From assembly GCF_013409505.1 (NCBI RefSeq), contig NZ_JACCBN010000001.1, positions 5,394,001-5,458,000 on the forward strand: DNA of 64,000 nt. Direction: 5' to 3'. Source of the stretch: Actinomycetospora corticicola (lineage in GTDB: Bacteria; Actinomycetota; Actinomycetes; Mycobacteriales; Pseudonocardiaceae). Below the pieces are notes generated by a model. That model ran no database searches. It was not told the origin of the DNA and saw nothing but the letters and a program-made list of their open reading frames with translations. The position numbers and the translations under genes are program-made. Positions within the stretch are counted from its first letter, which is position 1, and each line of letters opens with the position of its first letter. Shown one piece after another: positions 52,065 through 60,788 of the stretch.

Positions 52065-52997
52065 TCAGCCGGTGAGCTCCGCCGGCACCGCGAGGACGTC
52101 GACCATCGCGTCGCCCCGCAGCACCGTGACCGGCAGGGTGCGGCCGATGGCGTCGGCGAAGAGGCGCCGCTGCAGGTCCCGGGCCTGGCTGACCGGCTCG
52201 CGGTCGGCGTCGACGATGAGGTCGCCGGCCTTCAGTCCGGCGCGCGCCGCCGGACTCTCCCGGACCACCTCGGCCACCCGCAGACCCTGGCGCCGTCCGA
52301 GCCGCAGCGCGACGTCGACCGGCAGCGGGGCCGGGGCGCCGACCACGCCGAGGTAGCCGCGGCGCACCCGACCGTCGCGGCGCAGGCTCGCGACGATCGC
52401 CCGCGTCGTCGAGTTCCACGGCACCGCGAGGCCCAGCCCGACGCCCGCCACGGCGGTGTTGATCCCGACGACGTGCCCGTGCGCGTCGGCCAGCGCCCCG
52501 CCGGAGTTGCCGGGGTTGAGGGCGGCGTCGGTCTGGATCACGTCCTCCACGACGCGGCCGTCCTTCGTCGGCAGGCTGCGCCCCAGCCCGCTGACGACCC
52601 CGGCGGTGACGCTGCCGGCCAGCCCGAACGGGTTGCCGACCGCCACCACGAGCTGCCCGACCCGCAGCCCGCTCGCGTCGCCGAGGGTGACCGGCCGCGG
52701 GGTCGTGGCGTCGGGGTGGGCGGCCAGCACAGCGAGGTCGGACAGCGGGTCGGCACCCAGGACCCGGACGTCGGCGTGGCTGCCGTCGGCGAACGTGGCC
52801 CGGCCACCCCGCGCCCGGTCCACGACGTGGGCGTTGGTGACCAGCACCGTGCCGGCGCCGGCGGGGTCGTCGATCACGACGGCGCTCCCGGCGCCGCTCG
52901 GGCGTTCCGGGTCGCCGACGGCGAGGGCGGCCACGGCCGGTCCGAGGGTCTCGGCGACCGTGACGACGGTGCGGGAGTAGGAGTCGAGCTCGTCCAC
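52065..52997 (-). CDS. HtrA/DegP-like trypsin-fold protease with PDZ domain, apparently cytosolic
   Basis: A 310-residue S1C serine protease. The catalytic triad is visible: His in VLVTNAHVVD, Asp in DPLSDLAVLA and Ser in LNPGNSGGALAD. The PDZ domain follows (about 215-305: VAEVVRESPAARAGLKAGDLIVDADREPVSQARDLQRRL). HtrA proteins degrade or refold damaged exported proteins. No signal peptide or membrane helix is seen at the N-terminus (MDELDSYSRTVVTVAETLG), unlike mycobacterial HtrA/PepD. Its promoter region faces the def gene. Confidence 0.88.
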   Translation of the reverse strand: MDELDSYSRTVVTVAETLGPAVAALAVGDPERPSGAGSAVVIDDPAGAGTVLVTNAHVVDRARGGRATFADGSHADVRVLGADPLSDLAVLAAHPDATTPRPVTLGDASGLRVGQLVVAVGNPFGLAGSVTAGVVSGLGRSLPTKDGRVVEDVIQTDAALNPGNSGGALADAHGHVVGINTAVAGVGLGLAVPWNSTTRAIVASLRRDGRVRRGYLGVVGAPAPLPVDVALRLGRRQGLRVAEVVRESPAARAGLKAGDLIVDADREPVSQARDLQRRLFADAIGRTLPVTVLRGDAMVDVLAVPAELTG

Positions 52998-53064
52998 GTC
53001 CTCGTGCTTACACCGTTGCAGTACGTGCGACCGCCGTGTTCGTCGTGGGCGGACGCACCTCCCG

Positions 53065-53121
53065 GTGCCGGCAATGCGTCGTCGCTGTCACTGGATGACA
53101 GCAACGACGCTTCGCTGCCAC
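53065..53121. repeat. Palindromic repeat family A (full form, copy 5)
   Basis: GCGTCGTCGCTGTCA pairs with TGACAGCAACGACGC across CTGGA, ending TTCGCTGCCAC. It lies just beyond the def stop. Confidence 0.82.
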
Positions 53122-53132
53122 GAGGGGGTGGG

Positions 53133-53720
53133 TCAGTGGCCGAACGGGTCCGGGTCCACGCCCGGCATCCACGAGTGGCCGGGGACGCCCCACCCGTGGG
53201 CGCGGATCGTCCGCTTGGCGGCGCGCTTGTTCCGCCCGATGAGCCGGTCGGTGTAGACGAACCCGTCGAGATGGTCGGTCTCGTGCTGCAGGCAGCGCGC
53301 GAAGAAACCGCGGCCCTCGACGGTCACGGGTCCGCCGTCGACGTCCCGCCCGGTCACGCGGGCCCACTCGGCCCGGCCGGTCGGGAAGTTCTCCCCGGGC
53401 ACGGACAGGCAGCCCTCGGCGTCGTCGTCCTCGTCGGGCATGGTCTCGGGGATCTCGTCGGTCTCCAGGACCGGGTTGACCACCACGCCGCGGCGCCGCT
53501 CGCCCTCGAGCTCCGGGTCCGGGCAGTCGAAGACGAACACCCGCCGGCCGACGCCGATCTGGTTCGCGGCCAGGCCCACGCCGTGGGCGGCGTCCATGGT
53601 CTCGAAGAGGTCCTCGACGAGGGTGCGCAGGGCGTCGGAGCCGAACTCGTCGTCGGTGAACGGGGTCGTCGGGGCGTGCAGCACGGGTTCGCCGGTCACG
53701 ACGATCGGGCGGACGGTCAC
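53133..53720 (-). CDS. def: Peptide deformylase
   Basis: A 195-residue metalloenzyme that removes the N-formyl group from new proteins. The three motifs are present: [10 protein letters not shown] (motif 1), EGCLSVPG (motif 2, metal Cys) and QHETDHLDG (motif 3, HEx2H with Thr-Asp in the middle). GTG 53720 is the start. The gene begins the mycobacteria-like block def / DUF3263 / LytR_C. The C-terminal 25 residues ([20 protein letters not shown]) form the usual actinobacterial tail. Confidence 0.95.
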   Translation of the reverse strand: MTVRPIVVTGEPVLHAPTTPFTDDEFGSDALRTLVEDLFETMDAAHGVGLAANQIGVGRRVFVFDCPDPELEGERRRGVVVNPVLETDEIPETMPDEDDDAEGCLSVPGENFPTGRAEWARVTGRDVDGGPVTVEGRGFFARCLQHETDHLDGFVYTDRLIGRNKRAAKRTIRAHGWGVPGHSWMPGVDPDPFGH

Positions 53721-53891
53721 GGCGGGCGAGCCTAGACGGCGGCTCCGCCGCAGGTGGGAGCTGGTGACGACGTGCGTTGTGGGGGTGTTGTCAGGGGCTC
53801 GTGGTTGAATGGAGGAAGCGCGAATGACACCCGTGTCATTCGGCGTGGCGGTTCCCGCGGGAGCCGACGGAACCCTCTGGCGAGGAGCGTG

Positions 53892-54212
53892 ATGGACGCA
53901 CCTGCAGCTTCGACCGGCCCGGCCCCCACGGCCGGTCGGCACGCCTCGGCGCCCGACGACGGGCTGACCCGCCGGGACCGCGAGATCCTCGCGTTCGAGC
54001 GGCAGTGGTGGAAGTACGCGGGCGCCAAGGAACAGGCGGTCCGCGAGCTGTTCGACATGTCCGCGACGCGGTACTACCAGGTCCTCAACGCGCTGGTGGA
54101 CCGGCCGGAGGCGCTCGCCGCCGATCCGATGCTCGTGAAGCGCCTCCGGCGACTGCGGCAGACACGACAGCGCGCCCGTGCGGCGCGTCGGCTCGGTGTG
54201 GAGCCCTCGTAG
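53892..54212 (+). CDS. DUF3263 protein
   Basis: A 106-residue protein matching the actinobacterial DUF3263 family (like Rv0430): [51 protein letters not shown]. The core looks like a helix-turn-helix, so DNA binding is likely but unproven. ATG 53892 has GAGGAG upstream; a GTG three bases before is possible. It is divergent from def, as in mycobacteria, and followed by the LytR_C gene. Confidence 0.88.
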   Translation: MDAPAASTGPAPTAGRHASAPDDGLTRRDREILAFERQWWKYAGAKEQAVRELFDMSATRYYQVLNALVDRPEALAADPMLVKRLRRLRQTRQRARAARRLGVEPS

Positions 54213-54260
54213 TGGTCTCCTGATCCCTCGAACGGTTGTCGCCGGAAGGGGAGCAGGGTC

Positions 54261-54971
54261 ATGACGGGTCCCGGGGCGTCGGGCGCCTCCCGCTTGCGCA
54301 TCGCGGGGGTCGCGTTGCTCGGCGTGGCCGCCATCGCCGCCGTGGTGGGCCTGATCAGCCTCGGTGGGCAGGGCACCTCCAGCGCACCGGCCGCCTCCCC
54401 GACGTCGACCATCGCGCCCCCTCCGAGCGACACCGCGGCGCCCGGGCAGCCGGGCGCACCCGGCCAGCCGGGCGCCGACGCGCAGGGTGCCGGCGCGCTG
54501 CCGGGCGCCGGGACGGCGCCGGGCGCGCCGACCCCGGGGGCCGCGCCGCCGGTCACCGGGGCCCTCCCGCCCGTCGCGGCGGCGCCGCCGATCGTGCCGG
54601 GCGGCGGCTCGGGCTCGGGCTCCGGTTCCGGCAGCGGAGGAGGCGGGGGTGGCGGCGGTGCCTCGTACGCGGGGGTGCCGGTCCGGGTCTACAACAACTC
54701 GACGATCCGCGGTCTCGCGGAGACGGCGGCCGGCCAGATCACGGGCCGCGGCTTCGACGTGGTGGAGACCGGCAACTACGCGCAGGGGATCATCCCCGCG
54801 AGCACGGTCTACTACCGCCCGGGCAGCGGCGAGCAGGGGGCGGCCGAGGCCCTCGCCGCCGCGTTCGGTATCCGCGCCGAGCCGCGCTTCGCGGGCATCC
54901 AGAACGCCTCGCCCGGCGTCATCGTGATCGCCACGAACAACTGGGGGCAGAACGCCCAGAAGGGCTCCTGA
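54261..54971 (+). CDS. LytR_C-domain membrane protein
   Basis: A 236-residue protein like Rv0431. An N-terminal membrane anchor ([19 protein letters not shown]) is followed by a 100-residue Pro/Ala/Gly-rich linker with a run of Ser-Gly pairs. The LytR C-terminal domain ends it (about 138-232: [37 protein letters not shown]). This domain is found on cell-wall ligases (LCP proteins), but here it stands alone. Its role in wall assembly or vesicle release is suggested for Mtb (VirR); equivalence is likely by synteny. Confidence 0.88.
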   Translation: MTGPGASGASRLRIAGVALLGVAAIAAVVGLISLGGQGTSSAPAASPTSTIAPPPSDTAAPGQPGAPGQPGADAQGAGALPGAGTAPGAPTPGAAPPVTGALPPVAAAPPIVPGGGSGSGSGSGSGGGGGGGGASYAGVPVRVYNNSTIRGLAETAAGQITGRGFDVVETGNYAQGIIPASTVYYRPGSGEQGAAEALAAAFGIRAEPRFAGIQNASPGVIVIATNNWGQNAQKGS

Positions 54972-54986
54972 TCCCACCTCGACGCC

Positions 54987-55030
54987 GACGGCCCGTCGCT
55001 CGCACCGGATGCGAGCGGCGGGCCGCCGTC
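54987..55030. terminator. Bidirectional terminator between LytR_C gene and AAA gene
   Basis: GACGGCCCGTCGCTCGC pairs with GCGAGCGGCGGGCCGCCGTC around ACCGGAT. It lies between two convergent stop codons. Confidence 0.8.
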
Positions 55031-55043
55031 GTTCCGGGCCCGG

Positions 55044-57356
55044 TCAGCCGCGGTTCGCGTAGGCCTCCAGCTCGGCGAGCTGCCGCGGGTCCAGGGACGG
55101 CCGGACCACCCGGCGGGCGGCCTCGAACTGCGCGGCCGTGACCTCCGTGGAGTCCAGCGACGCCCGCATCGCGGTGAGCGCCGCCTCGCGCACGAGCGCC
55201 GCGCAGTCCGCCGCCGAGTAGCCCTCGAGGGAGGCGCCGAGGGCGTCGAGGTCGACGTCGTCGGCGAGCGGGGTCGCCTTCGACGCCGCGCGCAGGACCG
55301 CCGCCCGGGCCTCGGCGTCGGGCGGGGGCACGTAGATCTGGCGCTCCAGCCGGCCGGGACGCAGCAGCGCGGGGTCGATCAGCTCGGGCCGGTTGGTGGC
55401 CCCCAGCACCACGACGTCGCGCAGCGGGGTCGCGCCGTCCAGCTCGGTGAGCAGGGCCGCCACCACCCGGTCGGCCACCCCGGCGTCGGAGGACCCGCCG
55501 CGCCGGGGCGCGAGGGCGTCCACCTCGTCGAGGAAGACCAGCGCGGGTGCGGCGTCGGCGGCGCGCCGGAACAGCTCCCGCACCGCCCGTTCGGACTCGC
55601 CGACGTACTTGTCGAGCAGCTCCGCGCCCTTCACCACGAACACGTTGAGCTGCCCGGTGCCCGCCAGCGCCCGCATGAGGAACGTCTTGCCGCCGCCGGG
55701 CGGGCCGTAGAGCAGGACGCCGCGCGGCGGGTCGACGCCGAGGCGCGCGAACGAGTCGGGGTAGGTCAGCGGCCACAGCACGGTCTCGGTGAGCGCCTGC
55801 TTCGTCTCGACCATGTCCCCGACGTCGTCGAGGGTCAGCCCGCCGGAGTGCAGCGTCTGCGATCCCGAGGACGACAGCGACACCGGCCGCACCGAGGCCA
55901 CCGCGCCCACGAGGTCGTCGTGGCCCAGCTCGAGGTCGTCCCCGCCGCGCAGGGCCGCGCGCACGGCGGCCTCGCGACGCAGCGCCACGAGGTCGGCCGC
56001 GACGAAGCCCGGCGTCCGGAGCCCGACCGCGCCGAGGTCGACGTCGGCCGCCAGCGGCACCTCGCGCAGGAGCACCCGGAGCAGCTCGGCGCGCTCGCGG
56101 TCGCCCGGGGCCGGCAGCCCCAGCTCACGGTCGACGAGGTCGGGCGCGCGCAGCCGCGGGTCGACCGCCTCGCCGCCCTGCGCGGTCGCCACGAGGGCCA
56201 CGCCGTCGGCGACGACGGAGCGGAGCTCGTCGAGCACCACGGTCGCGAGCGGCGGCGGGTCGGACGCCGGCAGGAGGGTCTCGACGTCGGGGACGAGCAG
56301 CACCGTCGGGCCGCCCGCGGACCGCGCGCGGGAGCACGCGGACCGCACCCGCTCGGCCGCGGCACCCGCTTCGAGCGCGGCGGCCGCCGGGGCGTCGAGC
56401 ACCACGACGCCCACCTCGGCCTCGGCGGCGACCGCCCGGACGAAGGTCGTGCGGCCGACGCCCTCGGGGCCGGTCACCAGGACGCCGAGCCGTGCGGCGG
56501 CGCCGAGGCGGGTCAGCAGCTCCGGGCGCCTGAACACGAGGTCCAACCACTCCCGCAGCCGCCGCGCGGGCTCCTGCTGGCCGACGAGGTCGGTCACGGG
56601 CACGGCGGGGTCCGCAGCCGGCGCGGGTGTGACGGGCGCCGTCGCAGGCGCCGGTGTCCCCGTCGACGCGGCGGCGAGACCGGGACCGGGCGCGGCCGGA
56701 CCGGTGGTGCGCGGGGCCGAGGCGAAGAACCCCGAGGGGGCGAACGCCGACCCGTCGTCAGGAAGGCTCCGCGCGCCGGTCCGCGGGCCGTCCTGCCAGC
56801 CGACGACGGTGCTCGGCGCGACGACGAAGGCGCCCGGCCCGGGCGGCTCGACGGCGACGACCGTGACCAGCTCGGTGGTCCACGTCCCGCCCAGCTCCGC
56901 GGCGAGGCGGGAGCGGGTGCCCGCGGCGTCCGCGCCGGGGACCGGGGCGAGGTCCTGGGGCAGCAGCGAGACCGTGTCGCCCGGGCTGAGCACCTTGCCG
57001 GTGAGCGCCAGGCGCAGCGTCTCGGGCGCGACGGCGGCGGCGGCGAGGCGGGACCCGGAGACCGTGACGGTGCGGGCCGAGCTCACCGCGACGGGCTCGA
57101 CGGCCACGGAGGTCCCGGCGACGATCCCGGCGTTCACCATGGCGGTCTCGTCGAGCGTGGCGGTGCCCGGCGCGGTCATCCCGACGGCGGGCGCGGCGAG
57201 GGCCACGGTCGCGCGGGTGCCGACGAGGCGCACGGCGTCCCAGGCGCTCAGCCCGAGCGCGGAGAAGACCTCGCCGTGCAGCCGGACGACCCCGCGGCGC
57301 GCGTCGACCGCGGAGGTGGACAGCTGGGCGGTGAGGGTCACCTGCGGGGTGGTCAC
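55044..57356 (-). CDS. p97/CDC48-like double AAA+ ATPase (Rv0435c type)
   Basis: A 770-residue protein. An N-terminal p97-like N domain (1-175, double-psi barrel strands such as ARRGVVRLHGEVFSALGLSAWDAVRL) precedes two AAA domains. D1 (about 255-495) has a degenerate Walker A, GPEGVGRT (296-303), with Arg instead of Lys, and a weak Walker B (LLVPDVETLLP). D2 (about 510-755) is canonical: GPPGGGKTF, LVFLDEVDAL, GATNRPELIDPALLRPGR. D2 is therefore the active motor. Substrates of the mycobacterial homologue are unknown. Its GTG start overlaps the pssA stop by four bases. Confidence 0.9.
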   Translation of the reverse strand: MTTPQVTLTAQLSTSAVDARRGVVRLHGEVFSALGLSAWDAVRLVGTRATVALAAPAVGMTAPGTATLDETAMVNAGIVAGTSVAVEPVAVSSARTVTVSGSRLAAAAVAPETLRLALTGKVLSPGDTVSLLPQDLAPVPGADAAGTRSRLAAELGGTWTTELVTVVAVEPPGPGAFVVAPSTVVGWQDGPRTGARSLPDDGSAFAPSGFFASAPRTTGPAAPGPGLAAASTGTPAPATAPVTPAPAADPAVPVTDLVGQQEPARRLREWLDLVFRRPELLTRLGAAARLGVLVTGPEGVGRTTFVRAVAAEAEVGVVVLDAPAAAALEAGAAAERVRSACSRARSAGGPTVLLVPDVETLLPASDPPPLATVVLDELRSVVADGVALVATAQGGEAVDPRLRAPDLVDRELGLPAPGDRERAELLRVLLREVPLAADVDLGAVGLRTPGFVAADLVALRREAAVRAALRGGDDLELGHDDLVGAVASVRPVSLSSSGSQTLHSGGLTLDDVGDMVETKQALTETVLWPLTYPDSFARLGVDPPRGVLLYGPPGGGKTFLMRALAGTGQLNVFVVKGAELLDKYVGESERAVRELFRRAADAAPALVFLDEVDALAPRRGGSSDAGVADRVVAALLTELDGATPLRDVVVLGATNRPELIDPALLRPGRLERQIYVPPPDAEARAAVLRAASKATPLADDVDLDALGASLEGYSAADCAALVREAALTAMRASLDSTEVTAAQFEAARRVVRPSLDPRQLAELEAYANRG

Positions 57357-58303
57357 GACCGGTCCTGTCCTCGACGTGGCCGACGCGTGCCGAGCCGCTG
57401 GGGCCCGGGCCGGTCACGGTTGATCGTGCGGCGCCCGGCGCGGGCCGCGGCCCCGGCGACCCGGCGGGGGAGGGGCCGGCGCGGCGGCAGCAGGCCGAGC
57501 CGGCGGTGGGCGCGGCGGACGGCCCGGCGCTGGCGCGGAGGCACGTGCCAGACCTCGGGGTGCCGGTCGAGCCAGCGGTACCGGTAGACGGCGTACGGGA
57601 TGTGGGCCAGGTAGGCCAGGATCGCGATCGGGTAGAGCAGGAACGGCACCGCGACGATCGCCGCCGCGATCAGCGCGACCAGCACCAGCGCGGGCGCGAT
57701 CGCCTGCGGGGGCACGCGGACGCTCTTCAGCGACGCCGTCGGGATACGCGAGATCATCAGCCCCGCGGAGAACACCGTCCAGATCGCGACCGTGACCGGC
57801 GCCGACCACCAGCCCGGGCCGAGCAGCAGCTCGGTGGCCAGCGGCGTGAGGGCCACCAGGGCGCCCGCCGGGGCGGGCACGCCGACGAAGAACTCGCCGG
57901 CGAACGGCTTGGCCTCGGTGTCGTCGGCCAGCGTGTTGAACCGCGCCAGGCGCAGCGCGGCGGAGACGACCAGGACGAGGGCGACGACCCAGCCGACCCG
58001 GAGGTCGTGCAGCGACCAGAGGAAGAGGATGAGTGCGGGGGAGACCCCGAAGGAGATGCAGTCGGAGAGCGAGTCCAGCTCCGCGCCGATGCGGCTGGAG
58101 GCGTCGAGGAGCCGCGCGAGCCGGCCGTCGAGGGCGTCGAACACCCCGGCGAGGGCGATCGCCGCGACGGCCGCGACCTGGTTGCCGGCGATCATGAACT
58201 GCACGCCGGAGAGCCCGGAGCACAGGGCGAGGACGGTGACGGCGTTCGGCAGCAGGCGGACGCCGGGGGCGGTCCGCACGGCCGAGGCGGTCGGCGCGGG
58301 CAC
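57353..58303 (-). CDS. pssA: CDP-diacylglycerol--serine O-phosphatidyltransferase
   Basis: A 316-residue membrane enzyme that makes phosphatidylserine. The CDP-alcohol phosphotransferase motif D-x2-DG-x2-AR-x8-G-x3-D-x3-D is complete in DALDGRLARLLD...GAELDSLSD (about residues 56-82). There are about eight membrane helices. The last 60 residues are Arg-rich and cytosolic. GTG 58303 is used; it overlaps the psd stop (TAGTG). The psd-pssA-AAA order matches Rv0437c-Rv0435c. Confidence 0.93.
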   Translation of the reverse strand: MPAPTASAVRTAPGVRLLPNAVTVLALCSGLSGVQFMIAGNQVAAVAAIALAGVFDALDGRLARLLDASSRIGAELDSLSDCISFGVSPALILFLWSLHDLRVGWVVALVLVVSAALRLARFNTLADDTEAKPFAGEFFVGVPAPAGALVALTPLATELLLGPGWWSAPVTVAIWTVFSAGLMISRIPTASLKSVRVPPQAIAPALVLVALIAAAIVAVPFLLYPIAILAYLAHIPYAVYRYRWLDRHPEVWHVPPRQRRAVRRAHRRLGLLPPRRPLPRRVAGAAARAGRRTINRDRPGPQRLGTRRPRRGQDRS

Positions 58304-59121
58304 TAGGGCACCTGCCCCGAGGGCCCGCCGGGCCCGCCCGCTCCGGCCGCAGAGCCCGTCCCGCCCGCCAGCTCCGCCAGGACCGTCTCGGCCCCGACGG
58401 TCCGCTGGCCCACGTGCACGCCGATGTCCGCGCCCGGCGGGAGCAGCAGGTCGACCCGCGAGCCGAACCGGATGAGGCCGTAGGTCTCGCCGGCGGTGAC
58501 CTCGTCGCCGGGCTCCGCGTCGCAGACGATCCGGCGCGCCACGAGGCCCGCGATCTGCACGACGGCGAGGTCGCGGCCCGCGGTGTCGCGCAGCCACAGC
58601 GAGGTGCGGGAGTTGGCCTCGCTCGCCTCGGGCAGGTCGGCCGAGACGAAGGTGCCGGGACGGTGCTCGACCGCGAGCACCTGACCGTCCGCGGGGATGC
58701 GCTGGACGTGCACGTCGTACACCGACAGGAACGTGCTCACCCGCGGGCGGGGACCGGCCGGGAAGCCCTTGGCGATCAGCTCGGGCGGGGCCTCGGCGTC
58801 GCCGATCACGCTGACCGTGCCGTCGGCGGGCGCCACCGCGACGTCGGCCCGCTGCGGGGTCGCGCGGTGCGGGGCGCGGAAGAAGGCCGCGACCGCACCC
58901 GTCGTCAGGATGGCGCCGAGGGTGCCGCGCCCGCGGAGCGCGCGGACGGCGAGGGCACCGGCGGCGACGGCGCCGATGACGGGCGCACCGCCCGGGTGCA
59001 GCGGCGGGAGCGTCTCGCGCACGAGGTCGACCGCGTGCAGGACCGGGTGCCGGCGCGGCGCGGGGAGTTTCTCCCGCGCGGTCGCCGCGGGGTCGCCAGG
59101 TGCGGGGGAGCGATCGGGCAC
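58303..59121 (-). CDS. psd: Phosphatidylserine decarboxylase proenzyme
   Basis: A 272-residue (from GTG 59121) proenzyme that converts phosphatidylserine to phosphatidylethanolamine. The self-cleavage site is the Gly-Ser in IRFGSRVDLLLP, where Ser becomes the pyruvoyl group. Other Psd landmarks: APADGTVSVIGD, STFLSVYDVHVQRIPADG and an N-terminal membrane region (PVIGAVAAGALAVRALRG). The short archaeal/actinobacterial type (no long beta chain) fits. It is followed directly by pssA. Confidence 0.93.
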   Translation of the reverse strand: MPDRSPAPGDPAATAREKLPAPRRHPVLHAVDLVRETLPPLHPGGAPVIGAVAAGALAVRALRGRGTLGAILTTGAVAAFFRAPHRATPQRADVAVAPADGTVSVIGDAEAPPELIAKGFPAGPRPRVSTFLSVYDVHVQRIPADGQVLAVEHRPGTFVSADLPEASEANSRTSLWLRDTAGRDLAVVQIAGLVARRIVCDAEPGDEVTAGETYGLIRFGSRVDLLLPPGADIGVHVGQRTVGAETVLAELAGGTGSAAGAGGPGGPSGQVP

Positions 59122-59451
59122 GGCCAACCTTCGCGTCGACGACGGGTGCGATTCGAATCTATCGGGACGCTCCGGGTGGGGCCGGGGCCGCCATCCCCCG
59201 AGACGGCGACCCCGGCGAGAACCGCTCGTCCGCTCCCCAGCGACAAGCGGTTGGTCGACGCTGATCGGCAGCGCGTCGCGCTCCGATCGGCCATCGGGTT
59301 ACCCGGGGTGAACTCGTCCGGCGAGTACGCCATGAGAGTTCTCACACATGGTGCCCGATCTTCCGGTCCCTGCCAAACCGTTTTCACGCGGACGGCGCCG
59401 TGCGACCACTCGAACGGAGGCTTCCACGCAGGTCGGCGGACCGGGACCGGT
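59122..59451. other. Spacer between moeA and psd
   Basis: 330 bp without a convincing gene. It should hold the psd-pssA-AAA promoter. Local AT-richer patches (CATGAGAGTTCTCACACATG near 59330) include the palindrome GAGAGTTCTC; nothing else is identified. Confidence 0.4.
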
Positions 59452-60699
59452 TCAGCTCTCGAGGAGCCAGACCTCGACCTCGCTCCCGGCGGCCACCTCC
59501 GTGACGTCCTCGCCGACCACGAGCAGACAGTCCGCCTGCGCGAGCGCGGCGAGCAGGTGCGAGCCCGCCCCGCCCACCGGGGCGACCGTGCCGGCCACGG
59601 CGTCCAGGCGCCCGCGGCGGAACTGCCGCCGGCCCGCGGGCGAGCGCAGGTCCTCGGCCACGCGGGCGCGCACGCGGGCCCGGTCGGGGTGCGGGTGGCC
59701 GGCGGCGCGGCGCAGGGCCGGGCGCACGAAGACCTCGAAGGAGACGAGCGAGCTGACCGGGTTGCCGGGCAGCGTCACCACCGCGACCCGCCCGTCGTAG
59801 GTCCCCGCCCCCTGCGGCATCCCGGGCTGCATCGCGACCTTGGTGAAGTCGACGCCGCGGGAGGTGAACGCGTCCTTGACCACCTCGTAGGCGCCCGCGC
59901 TCACGCCGCCGGAGGTGATGAGGAGGTCGGTCGGCTCGGCGAGGGCCGCGTCGAGCGCCGTCCGGAACTCCTCGACGTCGTCGGGCACGAACCGCAGCAG
60001 CCGGGCCTCGCCGCCCGCGTCCTCCACCGCCGCCGCGAGCATCGGGCCGTTGGACTCGTGGATCTGCCCGTGGCGCAGCGGCTCGCCGGGGGCGACGAGC
60101 TCCGAGCCGGTGGAGAGGACGAGGACACGGGGCCGCCGGTGCACGGTCAGCTCCGGGGCACCGACCGCGGCCGCGAGCCCGATCTGCGCGGCCCCCAGCA
60201 CGGTGCCGGCGCGCAGCACCACCTGGCCGGCGGTCACGTCGTCGCCCGCCCGGCGCACGCTCTGCCCGGGCTCGACGCCGCGCTCGATCGACACCGTCGC
60301 TCCGGGCGGTCCGCCGTCGGTCCACTCGACCTGCACCACGGCGTCCGCGCCGTCGGGCACGGGGGCGCCGGTCATGATCCGGTGCGCGGTGCCCGCCTCG
60401 AGCGGGGGACCGTCGACCCGCCCGGCCGGCACGTCCTCGGCGACCGGCAGCGTCACCGGCGTCGTCGCGACGTCGGCCGCGCGCACTGCGTAGCCGTCCA
60501 TCGCCGAGTTGTCGAAGGGCGGCAAGGCCACCGGGGACGTGAGGTCCGCGGCGAGGACCCGGCCCCGGGCGGCCGCGAGCGGGACGACCTCGGTGCCGGT
60601 GTCCGCGATCAGGGCCGCGACGGCGGCGGCGTGCTCCTCGACCCCCCGCATGGCCGCGGGGTCGCCGTGGTCGTGTCCGTGTCCGCGCGCTTCGCTCAC
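59452..60699 (-). CDS. moeA: Molybdopterin molybdenumtransferase
   Basis: A 415-residue enzyme that inserts molybdate into adenylated molybdopterin. Landmarks: LPPFDNSAMDGYAVRAAD, HRIMTGAPVPDGADAVVQVEWT, LVLSTGSELVAPGEPL, GQIHESNGPMLAAAV, LLITSGGVSAGAYEVVKDA and VVTLPGNPVSSLVSFEVFVRPALRR. The GTG start lies in a spacer divergent from the kinase gene. Its position matches moeA2 (Rv0438c) in M. tuberculosis. A short His-rich N-terminus (GHGHDHGD) is an addition. Confidence 0.93.
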   Translation of the reverse strand: MSEARGHGHDHGDPAAMRGVEEHAAAVAALIADTGTEVVPLAAARGRVLAADLTSPVALPPFDNSAMDGYAVRAADVATTPVTLPVAEDVPAGRVDGPPLEAGTAHRIMTGAPVPDGADAVVQVEWTDGGPPGATVSIERGVEPGQSVRRAGDDVTAGQVVLRAGTVLGAAQIGLAAAVGAPELTVHRRPRVLVLSTGSELVAPGEPLRHGQIHESNGPMLAAAVEDAGGEARLLRFVPDDVEEFRTALDAALAEPTDLLITSGGVSAGAYEVVKDAFTSRGVDFTKVAMQPGMPQGAGTYDGRVAVVTLPGNPVSSLVSFEVFVRPALRRAAGHPHPDRARVRARVAEDLRSPAGRRQFRRGRLDAVAGTVAPVGGAGSHLLAALAQADCLLVVGEDVTEVAAGSEVEVWLLES

Positions 60700-60788
60700 G
60701 GTCGGTCATCGTGCCCCGCGGGCGCCGACCAGGGGCGGCAGGGGCGATCACGCCCGGACCGGGTGGTCCGGCCTCTACCCTCGGCGCC

